20,694 nt of DNA, from positions 1-20,694 of the forward strand of contig CAJTQF010000013.1 of NCBI GenBank assembly GCA_910578565.1, in the 5' to 3' direction. The notes beneath the pieces were generated by a model. That model saw only the letters and a program-made list of their open reading frames with translations, searched no databases and was not told the origin of the DNA. Both the position numbers and the translations under genes were made by a program. This DNA is from an uncultured Christensenella sp. Lineage in GTDB: Bacteria; Bacillota; Clostridia; Christensenellales; Borkfalkiaceae. This document shows positions 14,878 to 20,126 of this stretch, in pieces; position 1 is the first letter of the stretch, and every line of letters begins with the position of its first letter.

Positions 14878-14910
14878 CCTGCCCCGCGCACATAAGTGCG
14901 AGGGGCAGGG
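14878..14910 (-). terminator. Hairpin terminator after the 50-residue ORF
   Basis: CCCTGCCCCTCGCAC paired with GTGCGCGGGGCAGGG around a TTAT loop, followed by ATTATTTAA on the minus strand. It is homologous to the hairpin at 14253-14278. One G-T pair leaves the stem intact. On the plus strand it is followed by TTGGTTTTT. Confidence 0.65.
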
Positions 14911-14936
14911 TTGGTTTTTAACCGCTGTCTGATTTA

Positions 14937-15089
14937 TTACAGTTTTTCTACCGTGATTTTAAATTTGTCGTTGGTTAAAAACGTTACTGTTATATCTGTA
15001 ACGCCGCATTCAATTACCCCTATAAAATAATCCTTTATTGCCACATACAAATCTTCGGTAAAATCTATCGCATTTATTTTTTCGCTCAT
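14937..15089 (-). CDS. Small protein of 50 residues behind a structured leader
   Basis: The ATG at 15089 is preceded by AAGGTGG at 7 nt, a good ribosome binding site; the longer reading from 15152 lies inside the structured leader and is rejected. The sequence starts MSEKINAIDFTEDLYVAIKD and ends FLTNDKFKITVEKL. It is acidic, with no signal peptide or membrane helix, probably an alpha then beta-hairpin fold in the cytoplasm. Family not recognised. It is transcribed from a near-consensus promoter diverging from the Xre cassette, whose dyad covers that promoter, so it is a likely target of those regulators. Confidence 0.65.
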   Translation of the reverse strand: MSEKINAIDFTEDLYVAIKDYFIGVIECGVTDITVTFLTNDKFKITVEKL

Positions 15090-15111
15090 TCGCACCACCT
15101 TATTGTTTTTG

Positions 15112-15250
15112 ACGTGATATAGGCTTCCTTGGAACGTACGGCTATTGCCCAAGCAATCTTCATTTTTCAGGGCGGCAGAATGTGGTGAACTTTTCGCCCT
15201 GCATATTTATATTATAAGCCGCATTTATCCCAAGGAAGGCTGTATCACGC
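15112..15250 (-). ncRNA. Highly structured 5' leader RNA, branched
   Basis: On the minus strand a long closing helix joins GTGATACAGCCTTCCTTGG (15248-15230) to CCAAGGAAGCCTATATCAC (15132-15114), 17 of 19 paired. Inside it are TGCGGCT/AGCCGTA, a 7-bp hairpin CAGGGCG/CGCCCTG with a 20-nt loop, and ATTGC-TTGG-GCAAT. Together they make a helix leading to a three-way junction. Transcription should start near 15257, right at its 5' end, and the ORF's ribosome binding site follows its 3' end. No terminator follows, so it is a leader, not a free RNA. I do not recognise a known riboswitch class. The closing helix pairs slightly better if read on the plus strand. Confidence 0.6.
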
Positions 15251-15263
15251 CGTTATTATAATT

Positions 15264-15293
15264 ATAATATACTCCGCCATTGGGATTTGTCAA
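15264..15293 (-). promoter_or_regulatory. Promoter of structured leader / 50-residue ORF
   Basis: Perfect -35 TTGACA (15293-15288), 18-nt spacer to -10 TATTAT (15269-15264), or 16 nt to TATATT. A half-site of the 12-bp dyad lies within the spacer, so a bound regulator would block RNA polymerase. Confidence 0.75.
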
Positions 15294-15316
15294 GCATTTA
15301 AACACCAATGGCGGAG
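15272..15316. promoter_or_regulatory. Candidate operator: 12-bp inverted repeat
   Basis: Perfect arms CTCCGCCATTGG (15272-15283) and CCAATGGCGGAG (15305-15316), centres 33 bp apart, i.e. about three helical turns, on the same face of DNA. It lies in the divergent region just upstream of the first Xre gene and overlaps the minus-strand promoter. An adjoining 14-bp AT palindrome ATTATAATTATAAT is at 15255-15268. Binding by the neighbouring regulators is inference. Confidence 0.6.
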
Positions 15317-15339
15317 ATAATTAAACAGTAGGTATTATT

Positions 15340-15783
15340 ATGATTAACTGGCAAACATTTACCGACAGGCTTTCACATCTTATGCTCGTAAACGGGGAGC
15401 TGAACGGAAAAACTCTCGCGCAAAAACTTGGTATCTCACCGCAGACGGTAACGCGGTATTTAAGCATGCAACGCACGCCGACCTGCGCAAATCTGATTTT
15501 AATTGCCGATTATTTTAACCGTTCAACAGACTTTTTGCTTGGTCTTGAAGAAGAGAATCCGGAGCTGGTGTTTAAAAGCTGTCCGCCTTTTTCCGAGCAA
15601 ATAGTATTTTTGGCAAATTATTTTAAAAAATCGTACCGCTCGTTTTTCCGTGAAGTAAAAATTCCCGAAAGTACTTTCTTTGAATGGAAAAAGGGCGAAA
15701 GCGTTCCGACAGTGGAAAGCATTGAAAAAATTGCCGCTCATTTTGATTGCAGAATAGATTTTGTACTCGGTAGAGAAAGTTGA
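15340..15783 (+). CDS. Tandem double-HTH Xre-type regulator 1
   Basis: 147 residues made of two helix-turn-helix units of the Xre/HTH_3 kind. Unit 1 is ~residues 10-68 (GKTLAQKLGISPQTVTRYLS...ADYFNRSTDFLLG); unit 2 is ~88-145 (YRSFFREVKIPESTFFEWKK...AAHFDCRIDFVLGRE). The two are joined by a CPPFSEQ linker. Having two DNA-reading units in one chain suggests binding to an extended or double site, which would fit the spaced dyad at 15272-15316. No sensor domain is visible. It is the first gene of a three-gene cassette and overlaps the next gene by 4 nt. Confidence 0.85.
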   Translation: MINWQTFTDRLSHLMLVNGELNGKTLAQKLGISPQTVTRYLSMQRTPTCANLILIADYFNRSTDFLLGLEEENPELVFKSCPPFSEQIVFLANYFKKSYRSFFREVKIPESTFFEWKKGESVPTVESIEKIAAHFDCRIDFVLGRES

Positions 15784-16220
15784 TAGATATTTTAACAGCT
15801 TTCAGCGATACTCTATGCGAGCTTATTCTTGAAAACAATTTAACCGCCGAAACTTTATCAAAAGCGGTAAACATAGACCGTTCTGTCATATACAGATATC
15901 AACGAAAAAACAGCGTGCCTTCACTTTTAAACGCCGTTAAAATTGCCGACTATTTCAATTGTTCGCTGGAATACCTGTTCGGACGTACTGCAACTAATCC
16001 GCAAATTTTATTTAAATCTTTACCGCCGTTTTCCGAACAGTTTAAAAAATTATTGAACGAAAATAATTTGACGCGCTACAAACTTTGCATAGCCACCCAA
16101 TTTGCCGAGCAAAGCGTTGACGACTGGTATCACGGTAAACGCATACCGTCAATGCAAAATATTTCCGAACTCGCTAAATTTTTCAACTGCTCGCTTGATT
16201 ATATCGTAGGAAGAGAATAA
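15780..16220 (+). CDS. Tandem double-HTH Xre-type regulator 2
   Basis: 146 residues, a clear paralogue of the preceding protein: same length, two HTH units (~residues 12-68 and ~86-145), the same linker (LPPFSEQ) and the same closing motif (FNCSLDYIVGRE). The start is a TTG at 15780 sharing bases with the previous TGA (TTGA overlap). No good ribosome binding site is present, so translation is probably coupled. The two proteins have diverged widely outside the turn and linker residues, so they may form a heteromer or read different half-sites (inference). Confidence 0.82.
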   Translation: MIDILTAFSDTLCELILENNLTAETLSKAVNIDRSVIYRYQRKNSVPSLLNAVKIADYFNCSLEYLFGRTATNPQILFKSLPPFSEQFKKLLNENNLTRYKLCIATQFAEQSVDDWYHGKRIPSMQNISELAKFFNCSLDYIVGRE

Positions 16221-16222
16221 AA

Positions 16223-16426
16223 ATGAACGAACTGAAAAACTTAGCGAGAAATTTAAAAGATTTACGTAAACAGTTTGAATACACGCAAACTTTTGTTGCC
16301 GGACAAATAGGAATATCTTATCAATCATATCAAAATTACGAATGGGGAGTAACCGTGCCTACGCTGCAAAATTTTATTAAACTTGCAAAGTTGTACGGTA
16401 TTTCTCTTGACGAACTTGTAGAATAA
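16223..16426 (+). CDS. Single-domain Xre-family HTH regulator
   Basis: 67 residues, a compact Xre domain. Recognition region: QTFVAGQIGISYQSYQNYEW, followed by GVTVPTLQNFIKLAKLYGIS and the common ending LDELVE. AGGAAGAG, overlapping the end of the previous gene, is the ribosome binding site. It is a more typical, Cro/SinR-like protein than its two tandem-domain neighbours and lacks their linker. Last gene of the cassette; a bidirectional terminator follows within 8 nt. Confidence 0.88.
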   Translation: MNELKNLARNLKDLRKQFEYTQTFVAGQIGISYQSYQNYEWGVTVPTLQNFIKLAKLYGISLDELVE

Positions 16427-16433
16427 ACGAAAA

Positions 16434-16461
16434 GCCGCCGTGTGCAAATGCACACGGCGGC
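16434..16461. terminator. Bidirectional terminator between Xre cassette and rplL
   Basis: 12-bp stem GCCGCCGTGTGC / GCACACGGCGGC with a 4-nt loop. TTAATTTTT follows on the plus strand and TTTTCGTTTATT on the minus strand, serving the convergent genes ending at 16426 and 16525. Confidence 0.85.
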
Positions 16462-16524
16462 TTAATTTTTAATTTGATTTGCGCGTAACTTAACTAAGTT
16501 ACGCCGCAACGCCCTATACTTAAA

Positions 16525-16902
16525 TTACTCAAGAACAGCGGTTGCGCCTGCAGCTTTAAGGTCTGCAAGAATTTTATCAGCTTCTTCTTTAGCAACGTTT
16601 TCTTTAAGCACGCCGCCCTTTTCAACTGCGGTTTTAGCTTCGACAAGACCAAGTCCGGTGAATGCGCGTACAACTTTGATAACGTCGATTTTCTTGTCGC
16701 CTGCGTCTTTAAGAACAACGTTGAATTCGCTCTTTTCTTCCGCTGCCGCTGCGGGAGCTGCGCCTGCTGCGGGAGCCGCTGCAACTGCTACGGGAGCCGC
16801 CGCGCTTACGCCGAATTCTTCTTCAAGAGCCTTAACGAGTTCGTTAAGTTCAAGTACGGTCATATTTTTTACTTCTTCGATAAATTTCTTTACGTCTGCC
16901 AT
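16525..16902 (-). CDS. rplL: Ribosomal protein L7/L12 (bL12)
   Basis: 125 residues starting MADVKKFIEEVKNMT from the ATG at 16902; GGAG lies 9 nt ahead. An ATG 15 nt upstream overlaps that ribosome binding site and is rejected. N-terminal dimerisation helices (~1-32), an Ala/Pro-rich hinge (~35-55) and the C-terminal factor-binding domain (EKSEFNVVLKDAGDKKIDVI, then KVVRAFTGLGLVEAKTAVE) are all intact. It forms the ribosomal stalk on L10 and recruits translation GTPases. It is second in the rplJ-rplL operon and is followed by a terminator, not by rpoB. Confidence 0.97.
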   Translation of the reverse strand: MADVKKFIEEVKNMTVLELNELVKALEEEFGVSAAAPVAVAAAPAAGAAPAAAAEEKSEFNVVLKDAGDKKIDVIKVVRAFTGLGLVEAKTAVEKGGVLKENVAKEEADKILADLKAAGATAVLE

Positions 16903-16985
16903 TTTATTAATCTCCATTTATTTTATAATTTATATTTTTTTTGCGCTGTCAGGGCACGCGCCCGCCCGTTTGAATTTTTGACTGT

Positions 16986-17522
16986 TTAAGCCTTGGTTTT
17001 GGCTACCGCGCCGAGAACGCGCACGATACCCGCTTTAAGATTGTTAAGCACACCTGCAAAATTTGCCAAAGGTGCCTGCATAGAACCAAGCATTTTTGCA
17101 ACGAGTTCTTCCCTTGAAGGCATATTTGCAAGAGTTTTTGCGCCTGCCTTGTCAACGTAAGCATTGTCTACAAACGCGCTCTTTAAAACGATTTTACCGT
17201 CGTAATCTTTTGCCGCCGCTACCATAAGTTTAGCCGCGCACGTTTCGTCCGCGCCGAAAGTTACAGCGGTGGGACCGTTAAGGTCCGCGTCAAAATCTTT
17301 GTAACCTAAATCGTTGAAAGCCTTTCTTACAAGGGTGTTTTTGTAAACCTTGTATTCGCAGTTAGCCTGTTTGCACTTGTTTCTCAGTTCAGAAACTTCC
17401 GCAACGGTAAGTTTGTTGTAATCAACCAGCACAACCGACTTTGCCGCTTTGATTTTTTCGGTTATTTCCTGAACGACAACTTTTTTCGCTTCAAAATTAG
17501 CCGACTTTCTTTCTTCTGACAA
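16986..17522 (-). CDS. rplJ: Ribosomal protein L10 (uL10)
   Basis: 178 residues from a TTG start at 17522, chosen because AAAGGAGG sits 6-7 nt ahead and the protein then begins SEERKSANFEAKKVVVQEIT as expected. The ATG-initiated longer reading from 17588 runs through the regulatory hairpin and is not credible. It contains AKSVVLVDYNKLTVAEVSEL and NTLVRKAFNDLGY of the rRNA-binding domain. The C-terminal helix LNNLKAGIVRVLGAVA holds L12 dimers. It is transcribed from its own promoter (17694-17722) through an L10 leader, so it is autoregulated by the L10-L12 complex (known for this family). Confidence 0.96.
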   Translation of the reverse strand: MSEERKSANFEAKKVVVQEITEKIKAAKSVVLVDYNKLTVAEVSELRNKCKQANCEYKVYKNTLVRKAFNDLGYKDFDADLNGPTAVTFGADETCAAKLMVAAAKDYDGKIVLKSAFVDNAYVDKAGAKTLANMPSREELVAKMLGSMQAPLANFAGVLNNLKAGIVRVLGAVAKTKA

Positions 17523-17534
17523 TTTGTTCCTCCT

Positions 17535-17687
17535 TTCCGCTTTGCCGCGGTCGATAAAAAATAATTCCTTGTGCGCAAAGTGACACAAGGAATTTGTAAT
17601 AATCGCTTATTAAAAATTGACCCGTCACCTGAGCGGGGTATTGAGCGCAAGCGCACCCGCCGTCTTCGGCACAGAAAATTTATTTAC
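17535..17687 (-). promoter_or_regulatory. L10 (rplJ) leader, autoregulatory RNA
   Basis: The 5' UTR between the rplJ promoter and start codon shows the L10-leader landmarks: GCCGAAGACGGCGGGTGC near the 5' end, then TAATAAGC, then a terminator hairpin. L10-L12 binding to such leaders favours termination in Firmicutes (known for the family). Identification is by recognition of these segments. Confidence 0.75.
17555..17594 (-). terminator. Attenuator hairpin in the rplJ leader
   Basis: 11-bp stem AATTCCTTGTG / CACAAGGAATT (17594-17584 with 17573-17563) followed by ATTTTTT on the minus strand, upstream of the rplJ ribosome binding site. This is the regulated terminator of the L10 leader. Confidence 0.85.
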
Positions 17688-17693
17688 TTTTTA

Positions 17694-17722
17694 ATTATAG
17701 TCTTAACGGTAAATTAAGTCAA
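17694..17722 (-). promoter_or_regulatory. Promoter of rplJ-rplL
   Basis: -35 TTGACT (17722-17717), 17-nt spacer, perfect -10 TATAAT (17699-17694), in the gap after rplA. The expected start near 17687 gives a ~165-nt leader. Confidence 0.88.
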
Positions 17723-17739
17723 ATAATTTTTACTGTTTT

Positions 17740-18429
17740 TTAACCTTTGTTGTAAGTAACTTTAACGCCGGGACCCATTGTCGAAGTTACGGTTACGCTC
17801 TTGATGTACTGACCCTTTGAAGTTGCGGGTTTAGCCTTAACGATAGCGTCCATAAGCGCGTTGAAGTTTTCGGTAATCTTGTCGGGACCGAACGACTTTT
17901 TGCCGATGGGGCAGTGAATTATCGCGGTCTTGTCAAGACGGTATTCAACCTTACCTGCTTTAACTTCCTGAACGGCTTTCGCAACGTCCATAGTTACGGT
18001 ACCCGACTTGGGGTTGGGCATCAAGCCCTTGGGTCCGAGAATACGACCGATGCGTCCTACCATACCCATCATATCGGGGGTGGTAATCATAACGTCGAAG
18101 TCAAACCAGTTCTGCGACTGAATACGCTGAATGGTTTCTTCCGCGCCGACGTAATCCGCGCCCGCAGCGGTAGCCGCGTCCGCCTTGTCGCCTTTTGCTA
18201 TAACAAGCACTTTCTTCTGCTTACCCGTGCCGTTGGGGAGTACAAGAACGCCCCTGACCTGCTGGTCAGCCTGTCTGGGGTCAACGCCCAGACGAACGTG
18301 CAGTTCGATAGTTTCGTCGAATTTTGCCTTAGCGGTATCGAGAACGATTTTAACCGCTTCGCCCAAATCGTAGGACTTGGAAGGGTCGTAGGATTTAATG
18401 CTTTCAGCGTACTTTTTTGCCAACTTCAT
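17740..18429 (-). CDS. rplA: Ribosomal protein L1 (uL1)
   Basis: 229 residues, normal length. It starts MKLAKKYAESIKSYDPSKSY, with LGVDPRQADQQVRGVLVLPN, the domain II segment MGMVGRIGRILGPKGLMPNP and the C-terminal KGQYIKSVTVTSTMGPGVKV. L1 binds helix 76-78 of 23S rRNA at the E site and represses its own operon by binding a copy of that site in the mRNA. GGAGGAG in the end of rplK serves as its ribosome binding site; the gap to rplK is 4 nt. Confidence 0.98.
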   Translation of the reverse strand: MKLAKKYAESIKSYDPSKSYDLGEAVKIVLDTAKAKFDETIELHVRLGVDPRQADQQVRGVLVLPNGTGKQKKVLVIAKGDKADAATAAGADYVGAEETIQRIQSQNWFDFDVMITTPDMMGMVGRIGRILGPKGLMPNPKSGTVTMDVAKAVQEVKAGKVEYRLDKTAIIHCPIGKKSFGPDKITENFNALMDAIVKAKPATSKGQYIKSVTVTSTMGPGVKVTYNKG

Positions 18430-18433
18430 AATC

Positions 18434-18859
18434 TTACTCCTCCACCGTTACGCCCATAGAACGGGCTGTTCCCTTAATCATTGATTTAGCAGCTTCCAGA
18501 TCGGTGCAGTTCAAATCGGGCATTTTCGTCTTGGCGATTTCTTCAACCTGCGCTTTGGTAAGTTTGCCTACCTTGTCCCTGTTGGGGCGCGCGCTTGCCG
18601 TTTCGAGTCCCAGCGCCTTTTTGATAAGAACGGGCGTAGGGGGTGTTTTCAGCTCGAAAGTGAAACTTCTGTCCTGATAGATTGTGACTACGCAGGGGAT
18701 GATAAGTCCTGCCTGTGCCGCCGTTTTTGCGTTGAATTCCTTGGTAAAGCCGGGTATGTTGATACCGTGGGGACCCAGCGTAGAACCTACGGGGGGCGCG
18801 GGGGTTGCTTTACCGGCGGGAAGTTGCAGTTTGACTACCGCGGTAATCTTTTTTGCCAT
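18434..18859 (-). CDS. rplK: Ribosomal protein L11 (uL11)
   Basis: 141 residues, standard length. The N-terminal domain contains LQLPAGKATPAPPVGSTLGP and HGINIPGFTKEFNA, the proline-rich region contacted by thiostrepton-class antibiotics and release factors. The C-terminal RNA-binding domain ends DLEAAKSMIKGTARSMGVTV. GGAGG is 8 nt ahead of the ATG. It is preceded by a 120-nt gap containing a probable L1-binding leader. Confidence 0.98.
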   Translation of the reverse strand: MAKKITAVVKLQLPAGKATPAPPVGSTLGPHGINIPGFTKEFNAKTAAQAGLIIPCVVTIYQDRSFTFELKTPPTPVLIKKALGLETASARPNRDKVGKLTKAQVEEIAKTKMPDLNCTDLEAAKSMIKGTARSMGVTVEE

Positions 18860-18873
18860 TTATATTTCCTCCG

Positions 18874-18921
18874 TGTGGTTAAAACGAATATACCCTGAAA
18901 GATTTGATACATTCTCCCACA
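18874..18921 (-). promoter_or_regulatory. Probable L1-binding autoregulatory site upstream of rplK
   Basis: On the minus strand TGTGG-GAG is followed by GAATGTAT, pairing with GTATATTC, and then by an A-rich bulge and CCACA. This makes an asymmetric internal loop next to a GTGG/CCAC stem, the arrangement of the L1 site in 23S rRNA and in rplK-rplA leaders. The ribosome binding site follows immediately. I see no clear promoter in the gap, so it most likely acts on translation of the nusG-to-rplA read-through message. Confidence 0.5.
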
Positions 18922-18979
18922 TAACAAAATCCGTGCGTTTTATTAACGCCGCGGGTTTATAACTTTGTAATTTGCCGCC

Positions 18980-19513
18980 TTACTCGGCAACTTTTTTAAT
19001 CTGAATATATTCCACTTCGACGTCGGTGGTTCTGCCGAACATTTCGATGTTGATTTTGGCTTTCTGCGCCGCGTCGTTCAACTCGGTAATGGTGCCTTCG
19101 AATCCTTCCAAAGGACCTGCGTCCACGCTGACCCTGTCGCCTATGCCGAACTCGCCTTCAACCACTCTCTCTTCAAGGCGCATTTTGCGGATTTCGTTTT
19201 CCTTTAAAGGAATGGGTCTGCCCTGCGGACCGACGAAACCGGTTACGCCCCTTGTGTTGGTAATCAGATACCAGAGCTGGTTGGAATATATCATCTTTAT
19301 AAAAACATAGCAGGGGAGCAGCTTGCGCTCTACAACCTTGCGCTTGCCGTTCTTCTCTTCTATGGTCTGCTCCATGGGTATTTTCACTTCGAAAATCATG
19401 GATTGCAGATTGTTGTTTTCTATAAGCCTTTCAAGGTTGTCCTTCACCATAGACTCGTAGCCGGCGTAGGTGTGAAGAATATACCAGCAGGGCGTAGTCG
19501 TAACGTCTACCAT
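18980..19513 (-). CDS. nusG: Transcription elongation/termination factor NusG
   Basis: 177 residues. The N-terminal NGN domain has WYILHTYAGYESMVKDNLER, LLPCYVFIKMIYSNQLWYLI and NTRGVTGFVGPQGRPIPL. The C-terminal KOW domain has GDRVSVDAGPLEGFEGTITE. It binds RNA polymerase and affects pausing and antitermination. GGAG lies 9 nt upstream of the ATG, and it follows secE by 3 nt, the classical arrangement. Confidence 0.97.
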   Translation of the reverse strand: MVDVTTTPCWYILHTYAGYESMVKDNLERLIENNNLQSMIFEVKIPMEQTIEEKNGKRKVVERKLLPCYVFIKMIYSNQLWYLITNTRGVTGFVGPQGRPIPLKENEIRKMRLEERVVEGEFGIGDRVSVDAGPLEGFEGTITELNDAAQKAKINIEMFGRTTDVEVEYIQIKKVAE

Positions 19514-19516
19514 TAT

Positions 19517-19759
19517 TTATTCTCCGAACCCCTTGATGTTGGTTATAACTTTCAAAAGCTCCTGAAGCCCGTAGTTTATTCCGGTTACGATGACGGTAAA
19601 CACCACCACCACTACCAGAACAACGCAGGTGCCTTTAATTACTTTGGGAAAAGTAGGCCAGGTCACCCTTTTCAGTTCAGAAAAGGTTTCTTTGAGCTTT
19701 CTGCCCATTCTTACGAAAATGTTGGGCTTTTTAACTTTGTTGTCGTTTTTGGTCGCCAT
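19517..19759 (-). CDS. secE: Preprotein translocase subunit SecE
   Basis: 80 residues from the ATG at 19759, preceded by GGGAG at 6 nt; an upstream TTG in frame lacks support. It is the single-helix SecE form: an amphipathic region (FVRMGRKLKETFSELKRVTW PTF) then one membrane helix (GTCVVLVVVVVFTVIVTGIN). It clamps SecY in the translocon, through which the large surface proteins of this window would be exported. Confidence 0.95.
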   Translation of the reverse strand: MATKNDNKVKKPNIFVRMGRKLKETFSELKRVTWPTFPKVIKGTCVVLVVVVVFTVIVTGINYGLQELLKVITNIKGFGE

Positions 19760-19780
19760 AAACAACTCCCTTATGGAAAA

Positions 19781-19942
19781 TTACTTCGTTTCCTTATGCT
19801 CGGTATGTTTCTTGCAGAAGGGGCAGTATTTTGAAACGGTAAGCCTGTCGGGATCGTTACGCTTGTTTTTATAGCTGTCGTAATTCCTGTGCTTACATTC
19901 GGTACATTCAAATGTTATTTTAGCCCTTGTTGATGCTTTCAT
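19781..19942 (-). CDS. rpmG: Ribosomal protein L33 (bL33), zinc-binding form
   Basis: 53 residues beginning MKASTRAKITFECTECKHRN and ending KKHTEHKETK. The two CxxC pairs (CTEC at ~13-16 and CPFC at ~40-43) mark the zinc-binding paralogue. CGGAG precedes the ATG at about 9 nt. It is the first gene after the promoter at 19994-20022 and leads into secE-nusG, as in many Firmicutes. Confidence 0.96.
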   Translation of the reverse strand: MKASTRAKITFECTECKHRNYDSYKNKRNDPDRLTVSKYCPFCKKHTEHKETK

Positions 19943-19993
19943 TATGGAAAACTCCGTACAAAAAAATTACACCCCCAATCCGGATGCTTTTTG

Positions 19994-20022
19994 AGTTTAA
20001 CATACAATTAAACGCTTGTCAA
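19994..20022 (-). promoter_or_regulatory. Promoter of rpmG-secE-nusG(-rplK-rplA)
   Basis: Perfect -35 TTGACA (20022-20017), 17-nt spacer, -10 TAAACT (19999-19994). Expected start near 19987, about 45 nt before the rpmG ATG. Confidence 0.82.
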
Positions 20023-20081
20023 CCTTTTTTGGTTGATAATACGCAAAAATTTACCTGCTTTAACCGCGGATTTAAGGTAAA

Positions 20082-20108
20082 GCCGCCCGCGGAAATTCCG
20101 CGGGCGGC
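20082..20108 (-). terminator. Terminator after the right-edge surface protein
   Basis: 12-bp stem GCCGCCCGCGGA / TCCGCGGGCGGC with a 3-nt loop, followed by TTTACCTTAAA on the minus strand, 18 nt past the stop codon at 20127. Confidence 0.7.
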
Positions 20109-20126
20109 TGTAATTTACCGTCATAT

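Larger units (their letters stand above)
14771..14910. repeat. Duplicated intergenic block, copy B
   Basis: Counterpart of 14142-14278 in the same orientation. It differs by scattered substitutions and small indels rather than being identical, so the duplication is not recent. Confidence 0.75.

Noticed and set aside
15090..15152. N-terminal extension of the 50-residue ORF to 15152
   Set aside because: The extension lies within the 3' strand of the structured leader, and the internal ATG at 15089 has a proper ribosome binding site.
16903..16917. Longer rplL start at 16917
   Set aside because: That ATG overlaps the GGAG used by the ATG at 16902, which yields the canonical MADVKKF start.
17523..17588. 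Longer rplJ start at 17588
   Set aside because: It would translate the attenuator hairpin and lacks a ribosome binding site; the TTG at 17522 has AAAGGAGG and gives the expected L10 N-terminus.
19743..20120. tRNA gene near rpmG-secE
   Set aside because: A tRNA-Trp is often found here in Firmicutes, but I see no cloverleaf or GTTCGA-type T-arm in this stretch or elsewhere in the window.
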